Below are positions 1 through 12,400 of a stretch of 64,000 nucleotides of DNA, one piece after another. Position 1 is the first letter of the stretch; the number at the start of each line of letters is the position of its first letter. Below the pieces are notes generated by a model, which did no database searches, was not told the origin of the DNA, and was given only the letters and a program-made list of their open reading frames with translations. The DNA is from Apostichopus japonicus. Taxonomy: Eukaryota > Echinodermata > Holothuroidea > Aspidochirotida > Stichopodidae. The DNA is taken from the NCBI RefSeq assembly GCF_037975245.1, contig NC_092582.1:12956077-13020076 (forward strand), given 5' to 3'. The position numbers and the translations under genes were made by a program.

Positions 1-300
1 ATGAGCTCATTTGTATATGCAGAATATATTAATCAATAGGCCTGCAATATTAAAAGGGACAAGTTATATCATAATAACAGAATATCTATAGACGATATAT
101 CTAGTTAAGAAAAACAAATGTTTTAAAATATAACCGACACTTTGCTGAAAGATAAACAAATCTATGTATCTGGTTCTTATTGAGTTATATTACATTTTCT
201 GAAAATGTTTAGGTTAAATTAGAAGAAAATTACTTGAAAGATATTTTGCAACAGCTTTTGTAAGACGAAGTTTGGTTTGAAACAAGATTTTGCATTTGAT

Positions 301-487
<187 letters not shown>

Positions 488-759
488 CCAACTCATTACG
501 ATTTTCATTTATATATATTCATTTGCCTTTGTCGTTTACCTCCATTGCATTAACATAAAGTCTGTTCAAAGTATCTCTTTCGAGATCCGGCTTTAGGAAT
601 CACAAATGATTTTCGAGTTGGATAGCATCATGTTTGATCTCTAGAGTAGGGCAAAATATGTCACCAAAAACAGAACTAGTATTGTTCGATATAGGTGACA
701 AACGCCTACAGTGGAATTACGATCTTCCTTACCGGTTTCGAACCTCTGGACATACAATC

Positions 760-861
760 AGCGTCCATAGCCTAGTGGTTAGGGTGTCCGCGTACAGAGC
801 GGGAGGCCCGTGGTTCGAATCCCGGTGGAGGCTGAAAGTTTTTTCACTGTTCTTGATTTTC

Positions 862-866
<5 letters not shown>
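760..866 (+). mobile_element. tRNA-derived SINE, family 1
   Basis: Head 760-833 folds as a tRNA. A box TAGCCTAGTGG, B box GGTTCGAATCC and a 5-bp anticodon stem (TCCGC/GCGGG) are visible, and acceptor arms pair with one mismatch. A short body AAAGTTTTTTCACTG and an AT-rich tail follow. An identical 3' half occurs at 428-487. Confidence 0.8.
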
Positions 867-902
<36 letters not shown>

Positions 903-926
903 AAAAAATATATATATATATATATA

Positions 927-957
<31 letters not shown>

Positions 958-958
958 T
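866..958. repeat. (AT)n array with A-rich interruptions
   Basis: AT dinucleotides interrupted by AGAAAAAA and TTTAAAAAAAA. Sits at the 3' end of the family 1 SINE, probably expanded from its tail. Confidence 0.9.
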
Positions 959-960
959 TT

Positions 961-1057
961 TCTTTTTCTTGTGGATATTCTTAACTTTCCAACACACGCC
1001 ATCAGACATGTCTATATATATATAGACATGTCTGATGGCGTGTGTTGGAAAGTTAAG

Positions 1058-1074
<17 letters not shown>
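961..1074. repeat. Perfect palindrome, arms about 56 nt
   Basis: Symmetric about 1018/1019, with centre (TA)6 and arms including TTAACTTTCCAACACACG and its complement. Nearly perfect for about 56 nt each side. Its right arm overlaps the outer left arm of the next hairpin. Confidence 0.9.
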
Positions 1075-1442
<368 letters not shown>

Positions 1443-1578
1443 TTGTCGTCATGATGTTAAATATCTGTTATAAATTTGCCACAAACCAAATGGCGGCCGT
1501 CGGCAAACAGGCTTGTTTACATGCCACTTGTGTGTCCCTTTAAAACGATTCAGGCATTTTTCCAGAAACACTGTTGAT

Positions 1579-1985
1579 ATGGCGTCTTGTAGGGGCAGTG
1601 TAAGGCGTCACTTGGCCTTTAATGATCGCCGTGTAAGAGTTTTATAATCTTGATGCTTCTCGATGATAACTTGTGAGTGTTCCACTGAGACCGAGAGAGC
1701 AGGTAAACGCTGTTCTCCGAATTTTGAGTTAAAATGTCATATACGCATCAATTTCTATGCATATACGTGTTTGTTTTTCTTTTGTGGTCAAATGTATTTC
1801 AGAGGACTTGGAACAAAACGTAATAAGAATGATTTCGCCCCAAGTGACAATCATTTCATCTTTAGTTTTCGTCAAAGGTTACTCTAGCTGAACGTCATTT
1901 GAAATTGCAGAAATCATAGAAAATGAAAGAGATCACATGGATAGCCTTGATACCATGATGGATGTTGCTAATTCAAACAGTACAG
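1579..1985 (+). CDS. Possible 5' exons of another gene
   Basis: Two exon-like segments. The first begins ATG at 1579 (MASCRGSVRRHLAFNDR) and ends at GTGTAAGAG, where either of two GT sites can be used. The second, 1910-1985, lies between GAAATTGCAG and GTAAAT and reads IIENERDHMDSLDTMMDVAN. Only the first GT (1631) gives a compatible phase. No downstream exon could be linked, and no family is recognised. Confidence 0.3.
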
Positions 1986-4029
1986 GTAAATTACTGTTGG
2001 ATGGATTCAGATCTTGCCTTGGTTTATCTTGACAGATTGCAAACATGCGCAGGCCTGTTTCATACCTTGTCGCAATCCATCATTTGATTAAGAATAAGTC
2101 AATTAGAAATGGTTTCTTTATATAAATCACTTTTCTGCTGTATAATATCTATCTGTCTGTCTGTCGGTGTTAAATAAACGAATCTTCAAATACTTTCAAA
2201 TGATACGATGTAGAAATGAATCACGAACTAATTCCAGTGGCACGGACGTGACGTCACGACCATAGCTTCCTGAATCGATTTCGTCATCACATTACGGTCT
2301 CTTAGCAACATGATGTTCATATATACAAAAACATACCTTCGTCAGGAGACACAGGAGGAGGGGAAGTGTATGCACATATGAATCCCCCTTACAGCAAATA
2401 GAGTGAAGAAATGAAAACAAAAATCCAGATTTTAGATTAACGAGACTTTGCGACTGATCGATTAAAATATGAAATTCAAGTCCCGTCATGGCGTCTGTTT
2501 ACTATTTAGCTTTCCAAAAAGAAAGATTTTATTCTTTATGACAAGTGAACGTTGGCATGCTAACGTCGGTTAGAAATCGGTATGTTGAGTTAGAAGTCCG
2601 TATATTGATATTAAAGAGTATACGAGCTACACAGATAGCGGAGCGTATAGAAATGCTCACACGGGTAGGGGTGGGTGGGGGGGGGGTAACCACGGAGGGG
2701 GAGGTGGCGGTTTTGTTGAAAACATTCAAGTACTGGATTTTGTGTGTACAGAAAGCATATCGGATCTATCACCATACAGTGCTTCATTCAGTTTCAAGAA
2801 TGTCTTTGAGTCATACCTTGATCTGATTCATACCTGCAGAGCGCAAGCGCAGCTTCTTCTTTTCGAGCAACAAATTTAACTAAACCTACTTTGCGTAAAT
2901 ATACAAGCTGGTGACAACGACGGGACTGAGCTTGAAAACCATCCATCTAACTGTCATCCTTCGGGCACGGCTCCCTGTTTCATAAAGGTCTGAGGTTTCA
3001 TAAAGGTTTGAGAAGGTCTGCGCCAGTTCTATACCCGCAGGTCAGGCGGAAACGCCGTCGGGCAGAGTACTGCTGCCAGCAAGGCTTGAGCAGGGGTGGG
3101 GGGGGGGGAAGCAACTATTTGAAGCGCATAGGCACCCCCTCCCCATCCTTCCTATAAAATGGCATTCTTGTATGTGTTTCTGGTCAACTTTCACTTTTAC
3201 AAGTAATGGAGTTTACCTGAAAACATTTGAAATTTTCCCATTTACATTTGGACACGTGATTCATAATGTATTTGGGGAAATGTCTGAACGACTAGACGTT
3301 GTGAAACGAATCGAATTCCTTTGATTCCTGGAGATTTTTCGTGGAAACGCTTGCAACTATTTATTATTTACTCGCTATTCAACGGTAATATGGCAGAAAA
3401 GATTGGAAGCAGATGCTACCATATTCCAACAGTCCAATTCGATCTTATTTGGAATAACGCACCGTCTGTTTCGTCATTTGCATACCAAACGTGAAATTTT
3501 TTTTTAATAGAAATGTTAATTTGGTACCCTTCCCCCCTTCCCCCCCCCCCCCCCACCCGCGCGCTCTCTCTCTCTTTGTTTTACTTTCTGTGTCAACTCG
3601 ATACGTTTCCTTGAGATCGGAACTGGATGAGTGCAAGGTGGGTCACGTTACTAACTTCTTGAAGAATAGCAAATACCCATACTGACTTTCGATCAATTTC
3701 CCGTCTGTCTAGGTGTCTTGGATTGGCTTATCCGTTATTGATTTCCTCTCTCTCTCTCTGAGATCACATTCGGCTAGATGAGGTAGATAGACTCTCGGAA
3801 ATAAAACAGAAATATAGTAAAGCCTGCTTACTAACGCTAGACCCTCAGAGGCCACGTCGGGTTTTAAGACCCATACAAATCTGCCCATGAATTTCGAGTG
3901 AAGTTATTGATAATAATTAGAGAAAGAGACTTAGTCATAGAAATAGTAAAAGTAAAAAAACAGTTAAAGATGGCCTATCATTGATCATTTGATACACAAT
4001 GACTGGCCTTTGAAGTCGTAGTAAAAAAA

Positions 4030-4245
4030 CTGAAGGAATTTTCAATTGTTTAAACGGTGAAGATGTTGGTGGACACAATAACAAGCTCATTGCTTACTGG
4101 TATCGTGTATAAATTAGGCTCCAGGAATCCTATACACGGTTCATCAGTATTGTTCAAAATTACATGTTAAAATTGATGAAAGCCACCAAACGTTCATTGT
4201 CTGAATACTGTCACCGTTTAAACAATATTCCGGATAATAAAAAGT
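4030..4245. repeat. Foldback (MITE-like) element
   Basis: ATTGTTTAAACGGTGA near 4048 is matched exactly in reverse by TCACCGTTTAAACAAT near 4210. An inner inverted pair CGTGTATA / TATACACG lies between. A nested hairpin of about 200 bp with no coding capacity. Confidence 0.6.
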
Positions 4246-5090
4246 GCTCCGTAGGGAAATTAGTATTTCTCAATTTGAAAAAAAAATAAAGATTTGATGC
4301 AAGAAAAAAAATATTTGGGGTTTGAGCATGAGTGACCATTACAACGCACACACCATGTACTATTTATAGCATAAAACCCTACATATTGCAGTACAAACCT
4401 GAGGTCATAAGTACTGCCCCTCAATATGCTAGAAAGTCAGAAAATGGTCACATATGCCAAAAACCTCAACATGCATTTGATTGCCACTTATTAATAGGTA
4501 TTAATAACCACGCGGAGATATTCCATTTTCTATTTTAATATCGTACTCGCCACTGTCTGGGCATAATTTTGTGGATAAGAACCTCCATGAAAGTATTTTG
4601 TTTTTTTCTTGTTTAAATTTGGAACAATAAACTGATGACCTCCAAGCAAACACATCATCTGCTTTTTAGACACTACAGTGAAGAATAGACAAAACAGAAT
4701 CATACAATATTTAATATACGAGACAGTTCGAGTTAAAAATAACGACAAACACAAAGTTTCAAGAAAATATTTTACTTTCAATCTTGAAATCCGCCGTATT
4801 ATTTTTAGGTGGTCCGACCCTCTAACCACCCTCACTCTCACCTTTTCCCTCCTACGCACCCCCCCCCCCCAAAGAAAAATACAAATAACACATGCATGAA
4901 CGATGCGGGAATATGTTCATGTCTTGGAATCAAATCTATATACACATTTGTGTTTCCTTATATAATCCCTGCCTTAAAAGTCTTCATCATCCAACCACAC
5001 GCAACATTCAATTATATTTCAAACAGATTTTCTTCCAAAATGTGACAGCTGAAACAATCATTGCTTCAAGCTATATGTTCATATCCGTAC

Positions 5091-5091
<1 letters not shown>

Positions 5092-5175
<84 letters not shown>
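5092..5175. repeat. (AT)n microsatellite
   Basis: About 84 bp of pure AT dinucleotide after GTACGTGT. Confidence 0.98.
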
Positions 5176-5176
<1 letters not shown>

Positions 5177-6249
5177 CAGTTATAAAGACATTAATAGTAT
5201 ATAAATATCAGACTGATCTCTGTAATACCATGCCAATGTTAGTAATGTCCCTTGGGAAATTACAACAAAAAAACAAAAAAAAAGACAGCGGGAATTGAAG
5301 TAATGTCGAAGTGTTTCGGATGTTTTAGTTTTCTAAATATCTCAAGGGAGAAGCTCCGAACTACCCAAATGAAGGACAGACCAAATGGAGTTTTTTTTAT
5401 TATATAAAATCCGTCTTTAGAGTTAAATCATTGTTTTTTTGAAATAATGTCTCACCTTTCCGTCCGTCGTTGCAACAAAATACTTAATTCTGAATAACAT
5501 ATACCAATGCCATAAAGCTTAAAGAATTAGTCATTTAATGCCTTCTTTATTTATTTATTTTTATTTTTTAAATCAGAGGGGTTTTTCTTTCTGGCAAAGC
5601 AATGCAATATCACGTGATGTAGTTAAGCCTGTTAGAATTTTTCATCTAGCAAAGAGTGAGAAATTTAGGCGGTTGTAAAGATTTATCATAAAAATGATTG
5701 GTGATATGACAAACTTCCCGCAGCAGATGTAAAATAATGAATTAAGTTGGTCATAAAATATATCCATTTGTGGCATAAATCAGAGGTGGCCTCGCGGATG
5801 AAAAAATAATAAAAATGTATTGTTAAAGACGATTTAACAGAGCAAGAAGCTGTATTGGTGGATTCTATTCAACCACATATATACGGCTATACTATTTGGT
5901 TAGAATGGATAAAAGTCGTCGCTAGTTATATTAGCCCATTCAAGATGGGGTACACTTCCTTGGTCATAGAATGATGGTTAACTGATCAAGTTAAATCGAT
6001 TCGTTACAAATATTCCTATCAATAATTGTGACACTTACATAAATATACAAATATTTTACATTTCACTTATACATACTTCCTAAGTTGAGAATTTATATAA
6101 TGGAAGATAAAGGTCGGATCAAGATCGGCTGCAATAATTTTTTTTTAACGTGACTTTCCAATGTATGTTTCTCGAATATAACCTCTCCAAAATATACTAT
6201 TAAAGTTATTCAGACCGTATAGGTTTTGTAATATCCTTCGATACGATAT

Positions 6250-6443
6250 TTTATTAAGGAAAAGTCACCCAGGAAAGAACCTGGGCACGAAACCAAACTA
6301 CCAAACGACTGATCCGCTCTCAGCCCTAGTCCCCTTGCACCGGGACTGTGACTGTGTGATCATCGTCGGGTGTGCATCACCATTCCCCTCGAAAGGGAAC
6401 AGATATACTACACATGATCTTAGCCAAAAGGCCGAGAAGCGAT
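6250..6443 (-). ncRNA. Retroposed RNA with U2 snRNA 5' head (SINE-like or chimeric retropseudogene)
   Basis: Read on the minus strand from 6443, about 39 nt match the 5' end of U2 snRNA: ATCGCTTCTCGGCC, TTTTGGCTAAGATCATG and TGTAGTAT, which includes the branch-point recognition GTAGTA. The following ~150 nt do not match U2 (no Sm site, no stem-loops III/IV). They contain self-complementary blocks, for example CCCAGG/CCTGGG at 6268-6285. An 11-bp direct repeat CGATACGATAT flanks the unit at 6239-6249 and 6440-6450, overlapping its 5' CGAT by four bases. It ends in a short A-rich tail, as expected of LINE-mediated retroposition. A functional U2 gene is excluded. Confidence 0.8.
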
Positions 6444-6507
6444 ACGATATAGTCGTTTATTAACAAAGCGCCACCAGCATATTAGTACGTGTGTTTCGGT
6501 ACAGCTT

Positions 6508-6880
6508 GAATCAGCGACGTAGCCAGGAATTTGAAAGGGGGGGGAGCACTTTTTGCGACTGATATGGATTTTCAAATTGTAGGCACGACTATCTGAGTGG
6601 AGCGCCACCATCGGTTGGCGCGGAGCGTACAAGAAAATTTTTGGTTTTACAAACCGCCCAGATGGCCGGAAACGGCCCTTCCCGAGTGTTCATTCTGGTT
6701 CCATGGCCTCTTGCTAACTTGAGACACCTCATTCAATATCATTCAGTATTCATCAGTATTCAAGATCAAAAGAGCACTGACAAAATACCATGCTAAAAAA
6801 CAACAGTTTAAAAAAAAATCGACACTGAAAGGGGGGAGCGGTCGCTCCCCCTGCTCCCCCCTGGCTACGTCCCTGGCTTG
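6508..6880. repeat. Inverted-repeat element with G-rich termini
   Basis: GACGTAGCCAGG near 6513 is mirrored by CCTGGCTACGTC near 6862, each followed inward by a purine/pyrimidine tract (GAAAGGGGGGGG and CTCCCCCCT). Likely a non-autonomous DNA element. Confidence 0.55.
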
Positions 6881-9200
6881 AATGTCATTCTCTCTACTGC
6901 TACTTTTTATGGTGCTTATCGAATTGTGAGTAAATAGGCCTATATTAGCCATTCTCTAAAGATTGTCAGTATTGCCCCCAAAATATGCTATAGAAAATCA
7001 TGTAAATTTCAACAAGCATATTGTAGTGCCACTTAAAACGCTATAGTTATCCACACGAGAGACATTGCATTGAACTGTCTAATTTAATACTGCTGAGTAA
7101 TTTTAAAAATCAGAGCCTCTAAGCATAGTCTGTCTGAAAGCCGTTTTAGCAAATTTTAGCGTGCTAAAATTTGAGGACAATACTGATGTGTTTTTAATGC
7201 GGAGATAACGAGAATTTTTTTACGTAAATCTCAAAGCTTTTACAATTTTATTCTTTATATATCTCTTATTATTTATAATCCCATTTATGTATATTTTAAT
7301 GTCTATACTTGAATAAAGAAATGAAAATACAAATAGTTAGAATGCCTGACATAAGAGTTCTTGTAGATAATTTTCTGGTGTTTTTAAATTCTGGAGACTT
7401 TAATAATTGCGTATAGCCAAGAGGTGGTCCGCAGACCAAAAAATGTTTTAATATGTAATATTCATCTCAAAGATATCGGTAAACCAGTCAAGGGTTGATG
7501 TGTTGCCAAAAAACAATTCCTATACGTTCCTCGATGCACAACTCGCCCGCAAATGCACACAACATGCAAATGGGCCTGATGATACATGTGGAGGCTATTC
7601 TTTCTCTCAACAATATCTCAAATCGGTAACCCCACCCCAGATAATTTACTGTTTACTTCAAATAACTTTAATTAATACAGGCTTTAAATGATAGATAAGT
7701 CCATATTGTAACCGCTAAGCACTTTAATGCCGTAATAATAACTGTTTAGGTACGTATAGGCTAGTTCATTTTAAGAGGAAGACTACTGAATATTTCGGTT
7801 TCTATTTCGCTTATATAATTACACAGTGCATGGATAATAATCCGTTCCTCATTTGGGGGCCTTTCCTTTCTATGAAAACACGACTAAGACACCTGTTTAG
7901 AAAGAAAAAATATTACTTTCTCCGCGTGGTATACTTTAGAAGACAAAAAACACGAATATATATCAACACTTCTGCCAATACAGCTGAAAATATAAACACC
8001 CTCTTTAAATAGTGGAATACGCCAACGGGGGAGGAATAGAACTTGCCATAACATGACATGCGAATACCAGACTTACATGTTCCGACACAAAAACTCAGGA
8101 ATTGGTTGACCGAGGCTTGAAAATGTGGCTCTTCATTTTTTTCGGAGAGAGAGATGAGGAGCTATAGCTTAATATATAGGATTAATATATAGGATTGATA
8201 TATATATTAATCCTAATTTTGAAGTTAATAACACATTTAACTCAGGCTACTTAATTTAAGGTAAAGGAAATGTAGAGCTTGTTTTTAACAACTGCTAAAA
8301 TGGGAGAGCAAACTCCCTGGAATATGTGTTTGAAAGTTACCATACGTAAACATCAAGACAATACATGAATCACACAATCATATCAATTATTTATGAGATT
8401 TGACTTTTCGTTATGCCACCTGAAATAAATGACGAATTTTCTTAAAATAGAAAATACGTCATTTGCTTCTTTTTTAGCGGGTACATGTACTAGTAGCGCG
8501 AAAATATTTGGTTATGTGTCATATGAAGAGACTTCTCATACTGCACTACAACACTAATCAGTTGTCTCTCATCTCGAAGAAGCGGAAATAATAATTAACC
8601 TACATTGTCTAAGTCTAAATACTGAAATCGACAATGTAGTTCATGAAGATTACCGCTTGATTTATGTACGTAAACCTAACTCGGTTGTGCAATGTAATTA
8701 GCTCAGCTCAAACATCAGATCCTACACGCAGTTATTGAGTATTAATATTAGGCCTAATTTTATGTTTAGTGTAACTTAGGCCTATGCACATTGCCCTATA
8801 TTCGGCTGGGTTGTATATATGAATGTACGTCACTGTACTAACTTTAATTGTGTCACAGTTGATATGAGAATCAAATCCTTAGTGCAAGACAAGCATTTCT
8901 AGACTAATCCGGCCTAGATTTTGGGCTAGGCTTGACACAATAGTCCTGAATATAGCCTAAGTTGGGGGTTTTACATATTGATTAATATTATTGTAATAAA
9001 ATAACTATCAATTTTATTGTATTTTTGTTTAACAGGGCTTATATCATGATCTCTGGGAGCGGTTTTGGGGGGGGGGGTTACATTTGAAATATATGCAACC
9101 AACATGATTGTCTATCTGTTTGTGCAAATTTTTTCTGATCTTTGAAATCGAGAGAAAGCCCTATGTTTTTATGTTTCCCTATTTCCTCAAGTTCTCCTTT
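6880..9200. other. No gene recognised
   Basis: AT-rich DNA with a short AT-rich duplicated motif (ATATATAGGATTAAT) at 8169-8215 and several TAGGCCTA octamers. Nothing else supportable. Confidence 0.5.
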
Positions 9201-9338
9201 TGCCTCCACAGTGTACTGTTACCTGACCACAACAGTATTTTCCGAGAAAGCACAGTTAAGGATGACTGGATCATGATGGAAAAGAACTCTTGAGGACTTA
9301 TCCTGATCTTTGCTCGTCGGCAGTATACTGCAAAAAGA

Positions 9339-9442
9339 ATGGCATTTTGGAAGAAGGTGACCGCTTGGCGTCAGAAAGATCAAAGATCCATCATAGATGA
9401 ATGGGAAAAAGGACAACGATTAGTGTATGGATACACAACAAG
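9339..9442 (+). CDS. Gene A exon 1 (putative start)
   Basis: Opens with ATG at 9339 and reads MAFWKKVTAW..., ending TTR across the junction. It leaves phase 2, which is what exon 2 requires. The donor AAG|GTGTTG is weak. An acceptor-like CCTCCACAG at 9203-9211 could begin the exon with 5' UTR, but several upstream ATGs would then precede the start. An in-frame TGA at 9291 bounds the frame. Another start exon remains possible. Confidence 0.5.
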
Positions 9443-12400
9443 GTGTTGTACACAATTCTTTCTTACTAGCTCTCTCAGTATATCCAGAGAATTGTTCACA
9501 AACTATGGGAGCACAATTTTGTCCTCCAGTTTGAGGTGTCAAAGATCAAATTTCAGCTCAGGTTATGTTTGGTAAATTTCTGATACTTTTTTTTTGATTG
9601 AATGAATCCCTTATGTTCACATCATGTCACATTGCAACAGTACTCTGGATTAGATGCCATTTTGGTGAATGTGACTAGACGTCACATTAACAAGTGTCCC
9701 TGAAAATGTCCCAGATTTAACAAGACGTCCTTGAAATATTAAAATACAACACTTTATTGACAATTGATTTAGAAATGTTGCAAAATCTACCTTCCTGTCT
9801 GTTATTCTTTAATGGCACGTCATTAAAAACCCATAGATGTACTCAAATACCTCGCACAGACGAACGCAGAGATCGATACAAGAACGACTATAATGTAAGT
9901 TAGGCCTATCCTACTATATACGCAGAGTACATGTACAAGCGTGAAAGTGTTTCCCACGATAAAGAAGTCTTGTTACTCCTGTGCTGACCTGTACGCCAGC
10001 TCTTGATTATGTCATGTCTGTGCTCTACCAGACTAGCACTGTTTTGCTCAAAAGGGGAGGGGCACACATTCCACCTTCAATATTTTTTACCAGATTCATA
10101 TTTCAATGATAGGTCATCTTAATTTTGGTGATTGTCAACTGACAAATATGCATACATGTACATTAAATACAGCTTTCACTCAAAATTCTAGTTTGCCCAT
10201 TTTGTCAAAAAGCGTATCATGACTTGAAAAAGTGTTAAAAAGTTCCCAAAATTACTTTCTAGCCAATAACACTGTTCCCTTGACATTAAAGATGATCAAA
10301 CTTAGCAGTCAGTGACATGCTTATAGTAAACCAAAGTTGACATTGGACCACACCCAGCAAAAAATGTACCCTAATTTTACCGCGGTAAACTATGGTAAAT
10401 GTGTGGTAAATAGGGTAAATGTGTGGTAAAATTGTGGTAAAATCAACCGCGGTACATTTACCGCAGTTTTACCATGGTAATACCGCGGTAAAAGTATGGT
10501 AAAAGTGCGGTACATTTACTGCGGTAAATTTACCGCAGTTTTACCATGGTTTTACCGCGGTAAAAGTGTGGTACATTTACTACGGTAAATTTACCACAGT
10601 TTTACCATGGTATTACCGCGGTAAAAGTAGGGTAAAAGTGGGGTACATTTACCGCGGTAATTTTACCGCAGTTTTACCATGGTTTTACCGCGGTAAAAGT
10701 GTGGTACATTTACTACGGTAAATTTACCACAGTTTTACCATGGTATTACCGCGGTAAAAGTAGGGTAAAAGTGTGGTACATTTACCGCGGTAAATTTACC
10801 GCAGTTTTACCATGATATTACCACGGTATAAGTAGGGTAAAAGTGCGGTACATTTACTACGGTAAATTAACCACAGTTTTACCATGGTATTACCGCGGTA
10901 AAAGTAGGGTAAAAGCGTGGTACATTTACTACGGTAAATTTACCATAGTTTTACCATGATATTACTGTAGTAAAAGTAGGGTAAGTTTATATGGTACATA
11001 AACTACATATGTGAAATTCCTACAATTGTGCCATGATTAACCACAGTAAAAATAGGGTAAAACTATATGGTGCAATTATACTATGGTAAATTTACCATAT
11101 TTGTACCATGATTTTACCACAGTAGAACATATATGGGTCACACTATGAAACATGATGGTACATTTACAGCAATTTTCCATGATTTTGTCCCATATTTTTG
11201 CAATACTGATATGACAAACCTTTTGTTCTATTCATATCTTAATGTTGGCAATATTAATTACCTGTGGATATTAGTTGAATAAAGAAGAGAGACAAACTGC
11301 TATTCCTATATGTTATAGTATGCATCTCTTTTCCTAAAAAATAACAAGCAGAGGATAGATACATAGAGAATTCCTTCATGGAATCCCTGATATATTTGAG
11401 AAGAGACAACAATTAATTCTTTTTTCATTATTAGGGAGAACATAAAAGCCTTTAAAATGAAAAAAGAACTATATAAACTAGCACACATAAGGCATAGCTT
11501 CTGTGCCTCAACACTGTGGCACACAAAAATTGACCAATCAGTGTCCTCAGATTTGGGTATTCTCTGTCAGGTCCATTAAATGACTTGACAAGTCTATGTA
11601 TCTATGAATCTTTCTATTTAAAACAATTCTTTGAGGACAATAAGAGATGAAAAGTCCAATCTGGACTACCAATTAAGTCAAAAGAAGAGAGTCAGGAATC
11701 ATACCATCTAGGGTAATTGAAATTCAACAAAGCTTTCTCATGTGTGAAACCTCCATGGATTTGATGAATTAAAAACTGTTGCATTCTACAACTGAGGACT
11801 TACATGTCAGGCTTACAACCATTACAATAAGGGTAAAGGCATATAGCCAAATTATGATACAGTACACTGATGGGTGAAATTCAAAGAAATATATGGCATA
11901 CATGCTGATTGAAGTTAGGACAAAATCATGCTCAATGTTAGGTAAAACTGTCCTACAATTAGTGTAAAATCATGGTAAATTGAGGTAAAACTAAGGTAAA
12001 AGCGTAGTAAATCTTCGGTAAAATTGGGGTAAAAGTGTGGTAAAAGTATGGTAAAATTAGGTAAAACTAAGGTAAAAGTGTGGTAAATCTACGGTAAAAT
12101 TGGGGTAAAAGAACGGTAAAACTGTGGTAAATTTAGGGTAAAAGTGTAGTAAATGCATGGTCAATCTAGGGTAAAATTGGGGTAAAAGAACGGTAAACTG
12201 TGGTAAAAGCGTGGTAAATATATGGTAAAATTGGGGTAAAAGAACGGTAAAACTGTGGTAAATTTGGGGTAAAAGCGTAGTAAAAGTGTAGTAAAAGCGC
12301 GGTAAAAGTATGGTAACACCGTGGTAAATTGCGGTAAAATTGGGGTAAAAGTGAGGTAAAACCATGGTAAATTTGTGGTAATTTACTGCGGTAAACCGCG

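Larger units (their letters stand above)
1990..6235. other. No gene recognised
   Basis: AT-rich sequence with G- and C-homopolymers (2668-2688, 3092-3110, 3531-3554), a CT tract near 3747-3760, a CRE-type palindrome TGACGTCA at 2249-2256 and one foldback element. No exon with paired splice signals and convincing codon usage was found. Confidence 0.5.

Noticed and set aside
755-835. Functional tRNA gene
   Set aside because: The tRNA-like fold is followed by a body and tail, has a mispaired acceptor, and its 3' half recurs nearby, so it is a SINE head.
6397-6443. Functional U2 snRNA gene
   Set aside because: Only the 5' domain matches; Sm site and 3' stem-loops are missing, and flanking direct repeats show retroposition.
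9880-9895. Exon-like segment before GTAAGT at 9896 reading ERRDRYKNDYN
   Set aside because: It has a plausible acceptor and donor but its phase does not fit gene A exon 2, so it was not included.
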